Source: Nicotiana tabacum (taxonomy: Eukaryota; Streptophyta; Magnoliopsida; Solanales; Solanaceae). From it: DNA of 64,000 nucleotides. Both the position numbers and the translations under genes were made by a program. Of the stretch, positions 34,001 through 44,104 are shown one piece after another. The notes beneath the pieces are model-generated. The model did not search any database. It saw only the letters and a program-made list of their open reading frames with translations, and had not been told where the DNA came from. The first letter of the stretch is position 1. Every line of letters begins with the position of its first letter. Location of the stretch: positions 2,544,501-2,608,500 of the forward strand of contig NC_134084.1 of the NCBI RefSeq assembly GCF_000715075.1, read 5' to 3'.

Positions 34001-34894
34001 AATATTGTAGCTGGAAAATTTGGAGATCGGCATAATTTTTGGAGCTTCAAAATTTTGACGCTAAAAATTTTGGTGATCGTCAAATTTCTGGTGCTTTAAA
34101 TTCTAGCAGGTGCTTTAAAATTCTAGCGAGCGTGTTTTAAAATTCTTATGTGGGGCTATTTTCCCAAATTTTTTCTTAATGGGGTCAAAATATGAAAATT
34201 GGTTTAAAATTCAGGGGCGGCTCGAGAAGATTGGTGGCCGAAAGCCAATTTTTAATGTGGGGTCTTTCAGCAAAAATCAATTCAAAAGTTGTTAATAATT
34301 TCTTTTATAAATAATTTAATCTCTCCTAAGATATTATTGATCGTAGATAATAGAACCAGATTCAAGAAGTTGATAACTTAATATCGAAATAATTTTTGAT
34401 GTTCTAATATACTTGTTGAAATGCTTGAAACCTGAGAAGAAAGAAGGAAAGAAAGAATGGCAATATAGTTTTATTAAACAGTCCTCTTAACTCTTGTTTT
34501 TTATAGAAAAAATAAATTTTTTCTTTCTACATAGAACAATATAACTATCGAAAACTTAAGTTTTTTTTTAGAAATCAATTGATGAGAAAGATAAAAAATA
34601 AGACTTGAAATATTGAAGATACCAAAAAACAGATTCTAAAAATTTATTACACGTTTTTAGTGAGAAATATAAAAGGAGAATAATAATATCGGCACCTCAC
34701 TAATGATATCAATCCTAAAATTCAAATAATAAAAAGTTTTATATTCGCGACAACGGTTTAGGGAGAGTGATTCTCTTTCTCTAATTTTTGCTCAAAGTTT
34801 TACACCACTACTAAACTAAAAGTTATCTTTACCTTTTTAAAAATATTTTACTTTTTTATTTTAAAATACCTAATATATTTAGACCCTATCTCTA

Positions 34895-35048
34895 AAGATT
34901 GTTGTGAGATGTATATGATCCAATTTACCTTAATTAGATATATTGAGTTTGAGCCCTGTTAAAATGTGTTCTCTTTTCTACTAGGCTTTACGCAGTACGA
35001 ATCTCAATTAGTCGGGGTCTCAATACAAATACAAGTAGGAAACAAAAT
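34895..35048 (+). mobile_element. SolS-like SINE remnant
   Basis: AAGATTGTTGTGAGATGTATATG, TTGAGTTTGAGCCCTG, CAGTACGAATCTCAATTAGTCGGG and CAATACAAATACA: a decayed relative of the SINE at 25064, inside the hAT-type element. Confidence 0.6.
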
Positions 35049-35073
35049 GAAAAATTTGGGGGGCCCAAAAATT

Positions 35074-35535
35074 GGGAGAAATTAAAAAATAGCTAGATTT
35101 ACAACTGGTCATTCAAAAATAGCCAGTTTCAAAAGTAATCGAAATTTAACCACTTTTTATGTAAAGATAAATATGAGCGAAAATACTATTCAAAACCCGA
35201 AAAATACGCCAGTATATTATATTGGAGTTCCAGCATAAGTACACTAGAACTCCAGCATAATATAATGGAGTTCCAGCAAGTATAATTTTCCAGTATAATA
35301 TACTGGAGTTTGGAGCATCGGTGCTCCAGTCTCCAGTATATTATACTGGAGTCAGCAAAGTATATCGATCCAGCATAATATGCTAGAGTTCATACACAGA
35401 TGCATCGAAATCTAGTATATTATGCTGGACCGGTCTCAGTTACAGCAAAATAGTAACAATTTTTCATTGACTTCGTAAACGTTGGCTGTTTTTAAATAAC
35501 CAGTCCAAAAATTGGCTATACCGTGCTATTTTTAC
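35074..35535 (+). mobile_element. Palindrome-rich Mutator-type MITE, copy D, perfect 9-bp TSD
   Basis: Begins GGGAGAAATTAAAAAATAGC and ends CCGTGCTATTTTTAC. CCAAAAATT is duplicated exactly at 35065-35073 and 35536-35544. Nested in the hAT-type element. Confidence 0.92.
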
Positions 35536-35817
35536 CCAAAAATTGAGGGCCTAAAGCTTTTTGCTTTAGTGGCTTGACCCTTGGGCCACCCTGTTAAAAT
35601 TGTCCATCCACCTTGATTTTTAGACATAAAAATGCTACAAAGTAGTTGAAAAATAATCACACAAGCTATATTAATTTGCCAAAATTGAAAAATTGTGAGT
35701 TTGAAGCTAAGGTAAAGATGGAGTTGAAGATCTTTGTTTCAAAACCAAAAGGAAGAACATCAAGATAAAAGCAAATAACATATTGATATGGAGTACATGA
35801 TCTCTTATGGCCCATAT

Positions 35818-36060
35818 ACAACAACAACAACAACCCAGTGTAATCCCACAAGTGGGGTCTGGGGAGGGTAATATGTACGCAGACCTTACCTCTACCCCGA
35901 GGGGCAGAGAGGTTGTTTCCAGGAGACCCTCGGCTCAAAGAGGCAACAAGAGACACTATATTAGTACTATCAATAGACTCATAATAAAACAACATAAAGT
36001 ACCATAAAATTCATAACATAACATAAATACCATAAAAAACAAAGTAACAGCAATATTTAC
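35818..36060 (-). mobile_element. RTE 3'-end fragment
   Basis: On -, GAGCCGAGGGTCTCCTGG, AGAGGTAAGGTCTGCGTACA, GACCCCACTTGTGGGATTAC, then (GTT)n at 35818-35835. About 100 bases further upstream resemble the 3' region of the RTE copy at 21860-23761 (AATAATAT, GCATCG-type AT-rich). Confidence 0.7.
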
Positions 36061-36424
36061 AGATCACCTAATATAATTTGAATAAAAAAAATAAATCTAT
36101 AAAAATCGTCTAAATTTTAATTTATTTACAGATCTTATGTAGTAGTATTATTTTTTATAGATCTCCAGTAATATTTGTATATAGGAAGTGTATAACATAT
36201 ACAATTGAGTATATTGCCTAGGTACTGAAGTATTTGAAACAACTGCTGCATACATATCTCTTCGTGCTCTTACCATTATGTCCTCATTTCTGTGAAGCAA
36301 ATCCTAATGCAGTTAGAGAACACATTGAAGGCTGAAGCTATACACATTATCAAACAAGTAAGATTAATAGCAGTTTTTTCGACCAATTAAGTCCACAAAA
36401 CGACCGAGAACCAGACCTTTTGCA
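36061..36424. other. AT-rich intergenic sequence
   Basis: Nothing recognised. Confidence 0.4.
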
Positions 36425-36655
36425 TCCAAGGATATGGCCTAGAGGTCAATAAAGTTGAGTGAAAGGTCATGGTCCAAAATGCAATAAAGATAAGTGTTAG
36501 GTGATTTCTATCCCAGGTTCCGTCTTTCTTAGCTTTGACGGATAGATTTATTCGGTAATTACGCTAGTGAAAGGTAATAGATGTTTGATGTTTTAGTTGA
36601 GGCGCACATAAGTTTCCACACGTGACCTGCAAAATTTGATACCATTCAATCTAGA
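36425..36655 (+). mobile_element. SINE, TGGTCAATGAAGTG family, copy 3 (decayed)
   Basis: GATATGGCCTAGAGGTCAATAAAG, GTGATTTCTATCCCAGG, GACGGATAGATTTATTCGG and TGAAAGGTAATAGATG match the family blocks with many changes. Confidence 0.6.
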
Positions 36656-36790
36656 GATAATCTTGATATAAAAAGAGAAGAAGAAAATCTCATATCTACC
36701 AAGAAATGTCTCTTTTTTCTGTTCAAAAGAAGAAGGGATGCTTTAAATGCCTAAAAAAAAGAGTAAAAAAAGAGTAAAAAAGAGGTAAAG

Positions 36791-36794
36791 AAAA
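36791..36794 (-). terminator. Pol III terminator of tRNA-Val
   Basis: TTTT on -, seven bases after the tRNA 3' end, followed by further T-runs. Confidence 0.7.
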
Positions 36795-36800
36795 GAGTAA

Positions 36801-36874
36801 TGTCTGAGCCCGGGTTCGAACCGGGGACCTCTAGTGTGTGAGACTAGCGTGATAACCAACTACACCACCCAGAC
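36801..36874 (-). tRNA. trnV-CAC: tRNA-Val (CAC)
   Basis: 74 nt on -. The acceptor stem pairs GTCTGGG with CTCAGAC (one G-U), with discriminator A. D arm TGGTGTAGTTGGTTATCAC matches box A. The anticodon stem CTAGT/ACTAG encloses loop CTCACAC, giving anticodon CAC. T arm CCCGG-TTCGAAC-CCGGG is perfect box B. No intron and no encoded CCA, so it is an intact nuclear gene. Confidence 0.95.
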
Positions 36875-36884
36875 AAATTGATTG

Positions 36885-37419
36885 ATATGATAAACTAATT
36901 CCAGATTTTAGCTTATATAATAGTCTAATTAGTAACTATTTTTTTTTTATGTTGAATGATATTGTTATCTCAGTTGAAACCCCCACTTCTCTGAACCCAC
37001 AAGATAAACAAAAAGACTATTTTGTTGCCCCTGCTCACTCTAATTAGAGTTAATTTCATCAATGTCAAATAGACGGCCACTGTTCCTTTCTGAATGTGTG
37101 TATATCACAATACATCACATAACGCGTTTCACATTACTTTTTCTTAAAATAACGATAGTGTCTTGGTCAACTTGCGCATAACGAGTTTCATAATACTTTT
37201 TTTAATAATAATAGTGTCTTGATCAATTTGCGCGTGTTTCATCTATTCCATATAGTATTTGCTACCACCTTCCACTAGTCAAATACCGAATAATTCTACT
37301 TATCAATACTTAGGCACATACTTCATATATATAAAAACATGCGTATATATTATATTGTTGCACCTTTGTATGCCTAACATGTATGCATTTTGGTATGTAA
37401 TAATAACATCAATTATAAG
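36885..37419. other. AT-rich intergenic sequence
   Basis: No gene. AGTGTCTTGGTCAACTTGCGC and AGTGTCTTGATCAATTTGCGC recur about 60 bp apart (37149 and 37211). Confidence 0.4.
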
Positions 37420-37424
37420 AAAAG

Positions 37425-40400
37425 TGTAACGACCTGACTGGTCGTTTTGAGTATCTGCACTTCGCTCGATAGTTTACGGATATGAGTAGCTCCGTCTAAT
37501 GCATTTTGACTTATGTGAATCGTCTGTTTTGGTTTTCAGGTTATTCGGGACTGATTTAGAAGAATGATTCTCAACTAGGGAGCTTTAAATTTGAAAGAGT
37601 TGACCGAGTTTGACTTTTTAGTATTTGACCTCGTATTGGAATTTTGATGGTTTCGTTAGCTCCGATGGGTGATTTTGAACTCAGGAGCACGTCCGGATTG
37701 TGATTTGGAGGTCCGTAGTTGAATTTGGCTCGAAATAGCGAAAGTTGGATTTTTTTGAAAAGTTTGACCGAGAGTGGACTTTTTGATATCGAGGTCGGAT
37801 TTCAATTTCGGAAGTTGGAGTAGGCCCGTACTGTCAAATGTGACTTGTTTTCCAAATATGAGGGCAATTGGACGTGATTCGATAGGTTTCGATATCAGTT
37901 GCGGAAGTTTTAAGTTTTAAATTCATTGATTTTTGGATTGAGGTGTGATTCGTCGTTTCAATGTTGTTATGTGTGTTTTGGGGCCTCGAGTAAGTCCGTG
38001 TTATGTTATGGGACCTGTTGGTATGTTTGGACGTGGTCCCGAGGGGCTCGGGTGAGTTTTAGATAGGTTTGGGTTGGGTTGCACTCGTTTTTTTATGTTT
38101 CGACATTGTGTCTTCAAGCATAAAATGGTACTACATTAAACAAATGAGCTACAATTTCTGTTTTTATTAAAGCATTAGATCCATATCGTAATTATGGAGT
38201 CATATCGAAAAGAATCATCGAATTTGGACATCGTATGATGAGTTTATGATCATTTTACTAAAAATTTGGTTGCCAAATTTTTCGGATTAATTATGAAATT
38301 GTCACTTCGTATTTAAAAATCTGCTCTATTTTCAAATATTGAAACCAACATATCTCCTTCAATATAAGGTCAAATGGAGTGATTCAAGTACCTAACTTGA
38401 CTAGAATTTCACAAGAAATCCATTGGAGACATCAAAAGTGACGAGATCATTTGGCACAAAAAATGAGGCAGAAAAATGTTAAAATGAGGGTTTTGTTCAT
38501 TTAACATATTTTGAGTTGGGCAGCTCGGAATTGGCCAATTTTTTAGGCGATTTTCACCATATGAATTGAGATAAGTATTCTCTACTCAGTTTTGGTTATA
38601 CTCCATGAATCTATCTTTGATTTTAGCTTTTGGTAGATGAATTTTAAAGAGGAAATTGGGGGTTTTGGTCTAAAGTTTCATAATATGAATTTTTGAGTTT
38701 TGAACATTGATTTGGAGTTGGAATTGAGTGAAACTAGTATAGTTGGACTCGTAATTGAATGGGTTGTCGAATTTTATGAGTTTTATCGGGTTCTGAGGCG
38801 TGGGTCTGAGTGTGATTTTTTGCCACATTTGGGATTTGATTTAGGATTCGATATTTATCATTTGGAATTATTTTCCTTGGGCTTTATTTGATGTATTTGA
38901 GTTGTTTTTGGCTAGTTTTGAGTCATTCGGATGTCACTACGCGCGTGATGGCATTTTTGGAGCATCGATAGGCTTGCTCGGTATTGTAATTGGCTTGTTC
39001 GAGGTACGTGTCTTGCCTAACTTTATTGAGGGAATTTTTCCTCCTATTTGACATTGTTTGCTACATGTGGGGGTGATACATATATGAGGTAACGAGCGTA
39101 TATGTATGTGTCAGGGTTAATCATGATCGGGGGTAGATTATATTACATTTGCGTTTGTAGAACTTCGTGACCTTCCTGCTTCATACCTTACTTGACTCTT
39201 AAATGCTAAGAACATAATATTAGATGATAGAAATCAAGACATAGCTTATTATAACTTGATAAAACTTGACGGAAATTCTGAGAATACATTGATGTGTCTA
39301 ATTTGGTTATCTCTATGCAAAATCATTATATTATTACTACGGCCGATATTCTTGAAATACTAGACTCTATACTTGTGTAATGGATCATTTGTGAGATTTG
39401 TGGAAGTATTTGAATAATACGGTTCTTAAAGGTTGTTAAATCATTGTTGACTTGGAAAGTTGTGACTTGAAATTTGCGTGATATATCTGTTAAAACACTC
39501 CCCTCGATGTTATTTATACTTCATGCCTTGTCATTTTATTGATATTCATATGCTTGGTAAGGAAGAGTGTAAAGCACGAAGGGTGATGCCATGTCATTTT
39601 GTATATATTATCATGTGAGAAAGAGTGTAAAACACGACGGGTGATGTCGTGCCATATCATTTGAGAGTAAAAGCACGAAAGGTGATGTCGTACCATATCA
39701 TTTGAGGGTAAAAGCACGAAAGATGATGTCGTGCCGTTTTATTTATATTGTTATGCTTGTATGTTATAGTGAGGTCATGGAACGATGGGTGTTTCTATGC
39801 AGACGAGGATGAGGGACATACATTATGTTTGATATTAGTCTTCCATGTATACGTTCATGTCTTTACCTTGAACTGTTATTGTTATAATTATAGATCTGAT
39901 ATGACCTATTGCTATTGTCCTGTCATTGATCTCTATCTCAATTATTATTGTATTGCTCATGCCCTCAACTCGCTTAACTTACAAATACCATGTTTATTTT
40001 CTACTTTTATAATTATGCTCATATCGTATCTATTATGTTGCACTTTAATATAAGCATTCCACTATGCTAGCCATTCATGCTCTTATTTGTCAACTTGTAA
40101 AAATTATGTGTTTCCTTCTTATTTGTTATATTTGTATTTAGGCCTCCAATATGCTAGTTAATTGAAGTTGATATTCCTTGTTTTTCAATTGTTGTTATTA
40201 TTCACGTGCTTTCCGCTTAGTCTTTTATTGTGCCCACATGTGTATCCTTGTCTGTTGTTGTTACTTGTGTATTTTCTACTTTGTAACTTCTGTTATCGAT
40301 ATTTCTGTCATCTGGTTGGTTCTATTACTCGTACATTTGGGAAGATGAGTTGAACGCACGGGGGGTATTGTCGTGCTAATTGATTTGTCACAAAAATCAT

Positions 40401-41062
40401 TTTATATATGGCGAGGCAGAGATAGAAGCACGAAGAGTGTTACCGTGCCGTTTGACTTAATATTTTGGATATACTTCTCATACTAGGAAAGATTGTAAAT
40501 CTTCTACTATGATTCCTTTTAGTAATTGTTGACTGTCTCGCTGAGTTATATATGGTACTTTTATCTGCTATGCTTTGAACTGCTTTTACTGTTAATCTAA
40601 TGTACATGTTATAACAATAAGCATCTTTTAACTAAAAGCCTTGTTACTACTTCGACGAAGTTAGACAAAATACTTACCAGTACATGAGGTCGGTTGTACT
40701 AATACTACACTTCTGTAAGATGTGTACAGATTTCTGGAACGGAGCTGTTGGTGATATCGAGTGTTGATTCGAAAGATGTTCGCGCATTCCGGGTATAGCT
40801 GCCTCTTGTCCTTGGCAGTTTAGATCTTACTATTCTGTTTATGTATCATTCAAACAGAACATATATTATTCGTACCAGCTTTGTAAATTCCAAGTTTTAG
40901 AAGTTCATGAGTCGTACTATCAGGTATTGGATAAATTGTAAATGTTAAGTTATTTATTCTTTATTTTCTTATAATCTCTATTGAGTTATATTGTCTGTTA
41001 GTTGGCTTACCTAGCGGGTTGAGTTAGGTGTCATCATGACCAGAAATTTTTGGATCGTGACA
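37425..41062 (+). mobile_element. Solo LTR of a large LTR retrotransposon (3,638 bp)
   Basis: Starts TGTAACGACCTGACTGGTCG and ends GGATCGTGACA, the TG...CA form with short inverted ends (TGTAACGA/TCGTGACA). AAAAG is duplicated exactly at 37420-37424 and 41063-41067. No gag-pol, PBS or PPT neighbours lie outside the ends, so it is a solo LTR left by LTR-LTR recombination. Termini of this type (TGTAACGACC...GGTCGTGACA) belong to long-LTR, probably Gypsy, elements of Solanaceae (inference). Short ORFs inside are not convincing genes. Confidence 0.88.
39560..39740. repeat. Tandem AGCACGA...TCGTGCC units in the solo LTR
   Basis: About four imperfect units of 40-60 bp with AAAGCACGAAAGGTGATGTC and GTGCCATATCATTTGAG; each holds an inverted pair GCACGA/TCGTGC. 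A further unit lies at about 40425-40460 and a related one near 40350. Confidence 0.75.
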
Positions 41063-41067
41063 AAAAG

Positions 41068-41700
41068 CCACAATGATCACATGTATAAGTTTTTGATAGA
41101 ATCTCGAGGAAAAAAAATTCTTATAGATACCCTATTTTGATGTGGATTATAATATTATAAGAAGGCTTAACATAACATAAACACGATAGCTGCTTCTTAA
41201 CATTCTAAGAAGGATACAATCGATTATTGCTTAGCATGCTGATAAAAATACTTTGAAAAAAAGACTAATATAAAGATAAAATTTCTCTTAAAAAAATTCA
41301 ACAAAAATTTAATACTACACTAAAACCAAAACCCGTCACAATAATTTGCTAAGGATACGAGTTATTTCCTCTCCTCCTTTGAATCTTTGTTGTTTTCAAA
41401 GAACTTTTGACTCTTTCCCATCTCTCTATTGTCTCTCTCTTTAGTCACCTTTTATATCCAAACTTTCAAAAGCAAATTAACAAAGGGTCCCCCAAAATAA
41501 ATTCACCAAGGTACAAATATAGTTAGAAAGATCCCAACAAATGCAAAAAATGTTGGGTAATTTTATATATTTATCTAAGTTTTGATGGATAGACTTATCT
41601 AATATTTATATTAGTAAAAAGTAACACATATTCGATTAAAAATTGAGGTGTAACAAGTTGATCGGTCATCATCGAAATAAAAAGGATATTTATATAAATA
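41068..41700. other. AT-rich intergenic sequence
   Basis: No gene or bounded repeat recognised. Confidence 0.4.
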
Positions 41701-41701
41701 G

Positions 41702-41813
<112 letters not shown>

Positions 41814-41869
41814 ATTGATTGTACGCAATTATTGGCATAATACACAAGTTATGGATATATCATACATCC

Positions 41870-42135
41870 ACCGACTATTTTAGTTTAACCGATTAGGTGA
41901 ACGGTTATTTGAGTTAATTCTTCCTGAGATTGTTACACAAATAGCCAGTCAGATTCAATATTTACATATACATAGATTATACGTTGATTATATACAATTA
42001 TACACATATAATACACAAATTATACTTATATCATACCTCTCGCGACTATTTTTAGTTTAACCGATTAGGTGGACGACTATTTGAGTTAATTCTTCCTGAG
42101 ATTATTACACAAATAACCGGTCAGATTCCATATTT
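41870..42135. repeat. Tandem duplication, ~175-bp period
   Basis: GACTATTTTAGTTTAACCGATTAGGTG...TTGAGTTAATTCTTCCTGAG occurs at about 41873 and again at about 42046 with about 90% identity. Confidence 0.75.
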
Positions 42136-42174
42136 ACTTTTCTAGCCGGTATACATAAATTATACATCACTTTT

Positions 42175-43015
42175 AATTGGGGGATTTGCATCTATACCCG
42201 CTTTTTGGGTGACGTTTTAACTTGTGCCCACTTTGCAAAAAAAAAATTGCAAGCGTACCCACTTTTTCGCGTAAGTGCTGAAGTAGCAAAGACAATCACG
42301 CAAAACTTCAGCATTCTAGTAGACGGGCCTGGAGTTATTTAGTTCATTTGTAAAAACTTAAGCACTAGAATAACTGAAGTTTTTTTGTCCTGGATTCATT
42401 AGTTTTGTCATAAAGCTTTTTCAAAAACTTCAGCAGAAGATGCTGAAGTTATTTAGTTCATTTGTAAAAACTCAAGCACTAAATAAGCTGAAGTTTTTTT
42501 TTTTGTCATGGACAAACTTTTTCAAAAATTTCAGCAGAAGATGCTGAAGTTATTTAGTTCATTTGTAAAAACTTCAGCACTATATAAGTTGAAGTAGCAT
42601 TTTGCAGGAAGAGTGAAATATAAATGGCAAAGCTTAAGTTCTATCTGTAAAAATCGAATCAGCATTGAAACATTTCACAAATTTCAAGTCAACAATCAAT
42701 TATCCCACAAACGTTACACAAAACACTAATAATCCAAAGATGTTTGTTCTGACACTGCTGCAACCATTGCATTCACATAATGTAAACATTCTACCAATAC
42801 AATGTTAAAAACAGAATGAAAAATTCTCTTAAGATGGTGGTAGTATTAGAGAATTAATCATAGTGCCTTTCAGTTGTTAATAGAAGAAGAAGAAGAAAAT
42901 GAAGGAGGAGAAATGAGCTGAAATTGTTTAAAAATTGGATACAAATTAAAATTAAAAAAAAAATAGGTATAAATTAAATGAGGTGATCAAATAGGCACAC
43001 TTGCAATTTTTACTT
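42175..43015. mobile_element. CTTCAG-hairpin repeat element
   Basis: Begins GATTTGCATCTATACCCGC and ends AGGCACACTTGCAATTTTTAC; AATTGCAAGCGTACCCAC near the left resembles the right end inverted. Hairpins CTTCAGCAGAAGATGCTGAAG occur at about 42428 and 42529 within a ~100-bp tandem unit (TTATTTAGTTCATTTGTAAA). No ORF. Class unknown. Confidence 0.5.
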
Positions 43016-43199
43016 TTTAATTCTTCAACTATAATGAAATTGAGAAAGAGAAAAGGTCTTTCTTTATCTTCTCTCTCCACTTCTTGCCCAGAAATTTGAA
43101 ATACTAATATTAGCAATATGACAAAGACATATTAATACTTAGGTGCACCCAACTTAGCCAACTGTCTACCAATGACCTCTAAAGCCAACCCCTTAAGTC

Positions 43200-44104
43200 A
43201 GAAACAAACTCTCTCTCTCACTGACTTCTGTTTGAAACCCTCTCTAAAACCCCATTAAAATAATATTATTTCTAAGTCTAAAAAAGAAAGGTGTCTGTAT
43301 CTATACTGACTCTACTCCTTTACTTTAATTCAAAATCAAGAAAAGCTCAAAATTTTCTATTTCATTGCACTTTTGTCTTTACCCTCCCTCTTCTCTTTCC
43401 TCTCTCTCACTTCAAATCTAGGGTTTCATTTTTCTTTTTCTTTTTCATCTTTGTTTTTGCTAAAGAGCTGTTTGTCAACTTTTTTCACTCAAAATTACAA
43501 CTTGGGGTTGTCTTATAGAGTTTTAGATTTTAGCCATTTTTCAGTCTTGAGCTTTAATGTGTGATTTTTTTGTAGTTGTTTTAGTTCAAGTTCAGTGTTT
43601 AGCTTTTTTTCACTATAAACTACAACTTGGGTTGTGTTATATAGTTTTAGATTTTAGCCATTTTTCAGTTTTGAGCTTTAATATGTGATCTTTTTTTAGT
43701 TCTTTTAGTTCAAGATTCAACCTTTAGCATTTTTAACTGACTTTTTTCCCCTTGTTTGTGGTACTTTCTTAACTGGAAAGTCCAACATTTCCCTTTATTT
43801 TTCTTGTTTTTAGCTTTATAGTCCATTTCTGAAATACCCCACTTAAGCCCTTGTCAAGTTCTTGCTAAGTTATGTTAAAAGTTTCAATATTTTTGTATAT
43901 AGAAGCTAAAAGAATCAGTTTTTAGTTGAGAAAATTTTAGTGAGTAGAGTTATGTTGTTTTTAAGATCTTTATTTTGGTTGAATTTTGAGTTGTAGTGTT
44001 AGTATTTTTGATAAATTTATGTTAAAGTTTCAATTTTTTTGAATATAGAAGCATAAGAGAATTAGTTTTTTTTTTAAGTTGTGGAAATTTTGGTGAGTAA
44101 ATGC
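43200..44104 (+). promoter_or_regulatory. AHL promoter/leader with internal duplications
   Basis: CT-rich tracts (43203-43222, 43380-43412) typical of plant leaders. Two duplications: about 125 bp (43481-43603 and 43606-43728, both with TTTAGATTTTAGCCATTTTTCAG) and about 148 bp (about 43873-43950 and 44021-44100, both with TTAAAGTTTCAAT and GAAAATTT(T)GTGAGTA-like ends). The transcription start is not determined. Confidence 0.5.

Larger units (their letters stand above)
34212..35593. mobile_element. hAT-type element, 1.38 kb, perfect 8-bp TSD
   Basis: Left end CAGGGGCGGCTCGAG...GGTGGCC and right end GGGCCACCCTG are inverted. TTAAAATT is duplicated at 34204-34211 and 35594-35601. No transposase. 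It contains a SINE (about 34895-35048) and MITE copy D (35074-35535). Confidence 0.85.

Noticed and set aside
20640..35430. Regular CCAGTATATTATGCTGG-like repeats resembling a CRISPR array
   Set aside because: The repeats are degenerate palindromes without unique spacers, lie inside MITEs with 9-bp duplications, and the genome is a plant nucleus.
38700..40353. Short ORFs within the solo LTR
   Set aside because: LTRs of this type carry no genes and the translations show no domain.
44081..44104. AHL start at GTG 44081 adding eight residues
   Set aside because: Not an ATG; the family starts near MDGREGM and the upstream bases belong to the duplicated leader.
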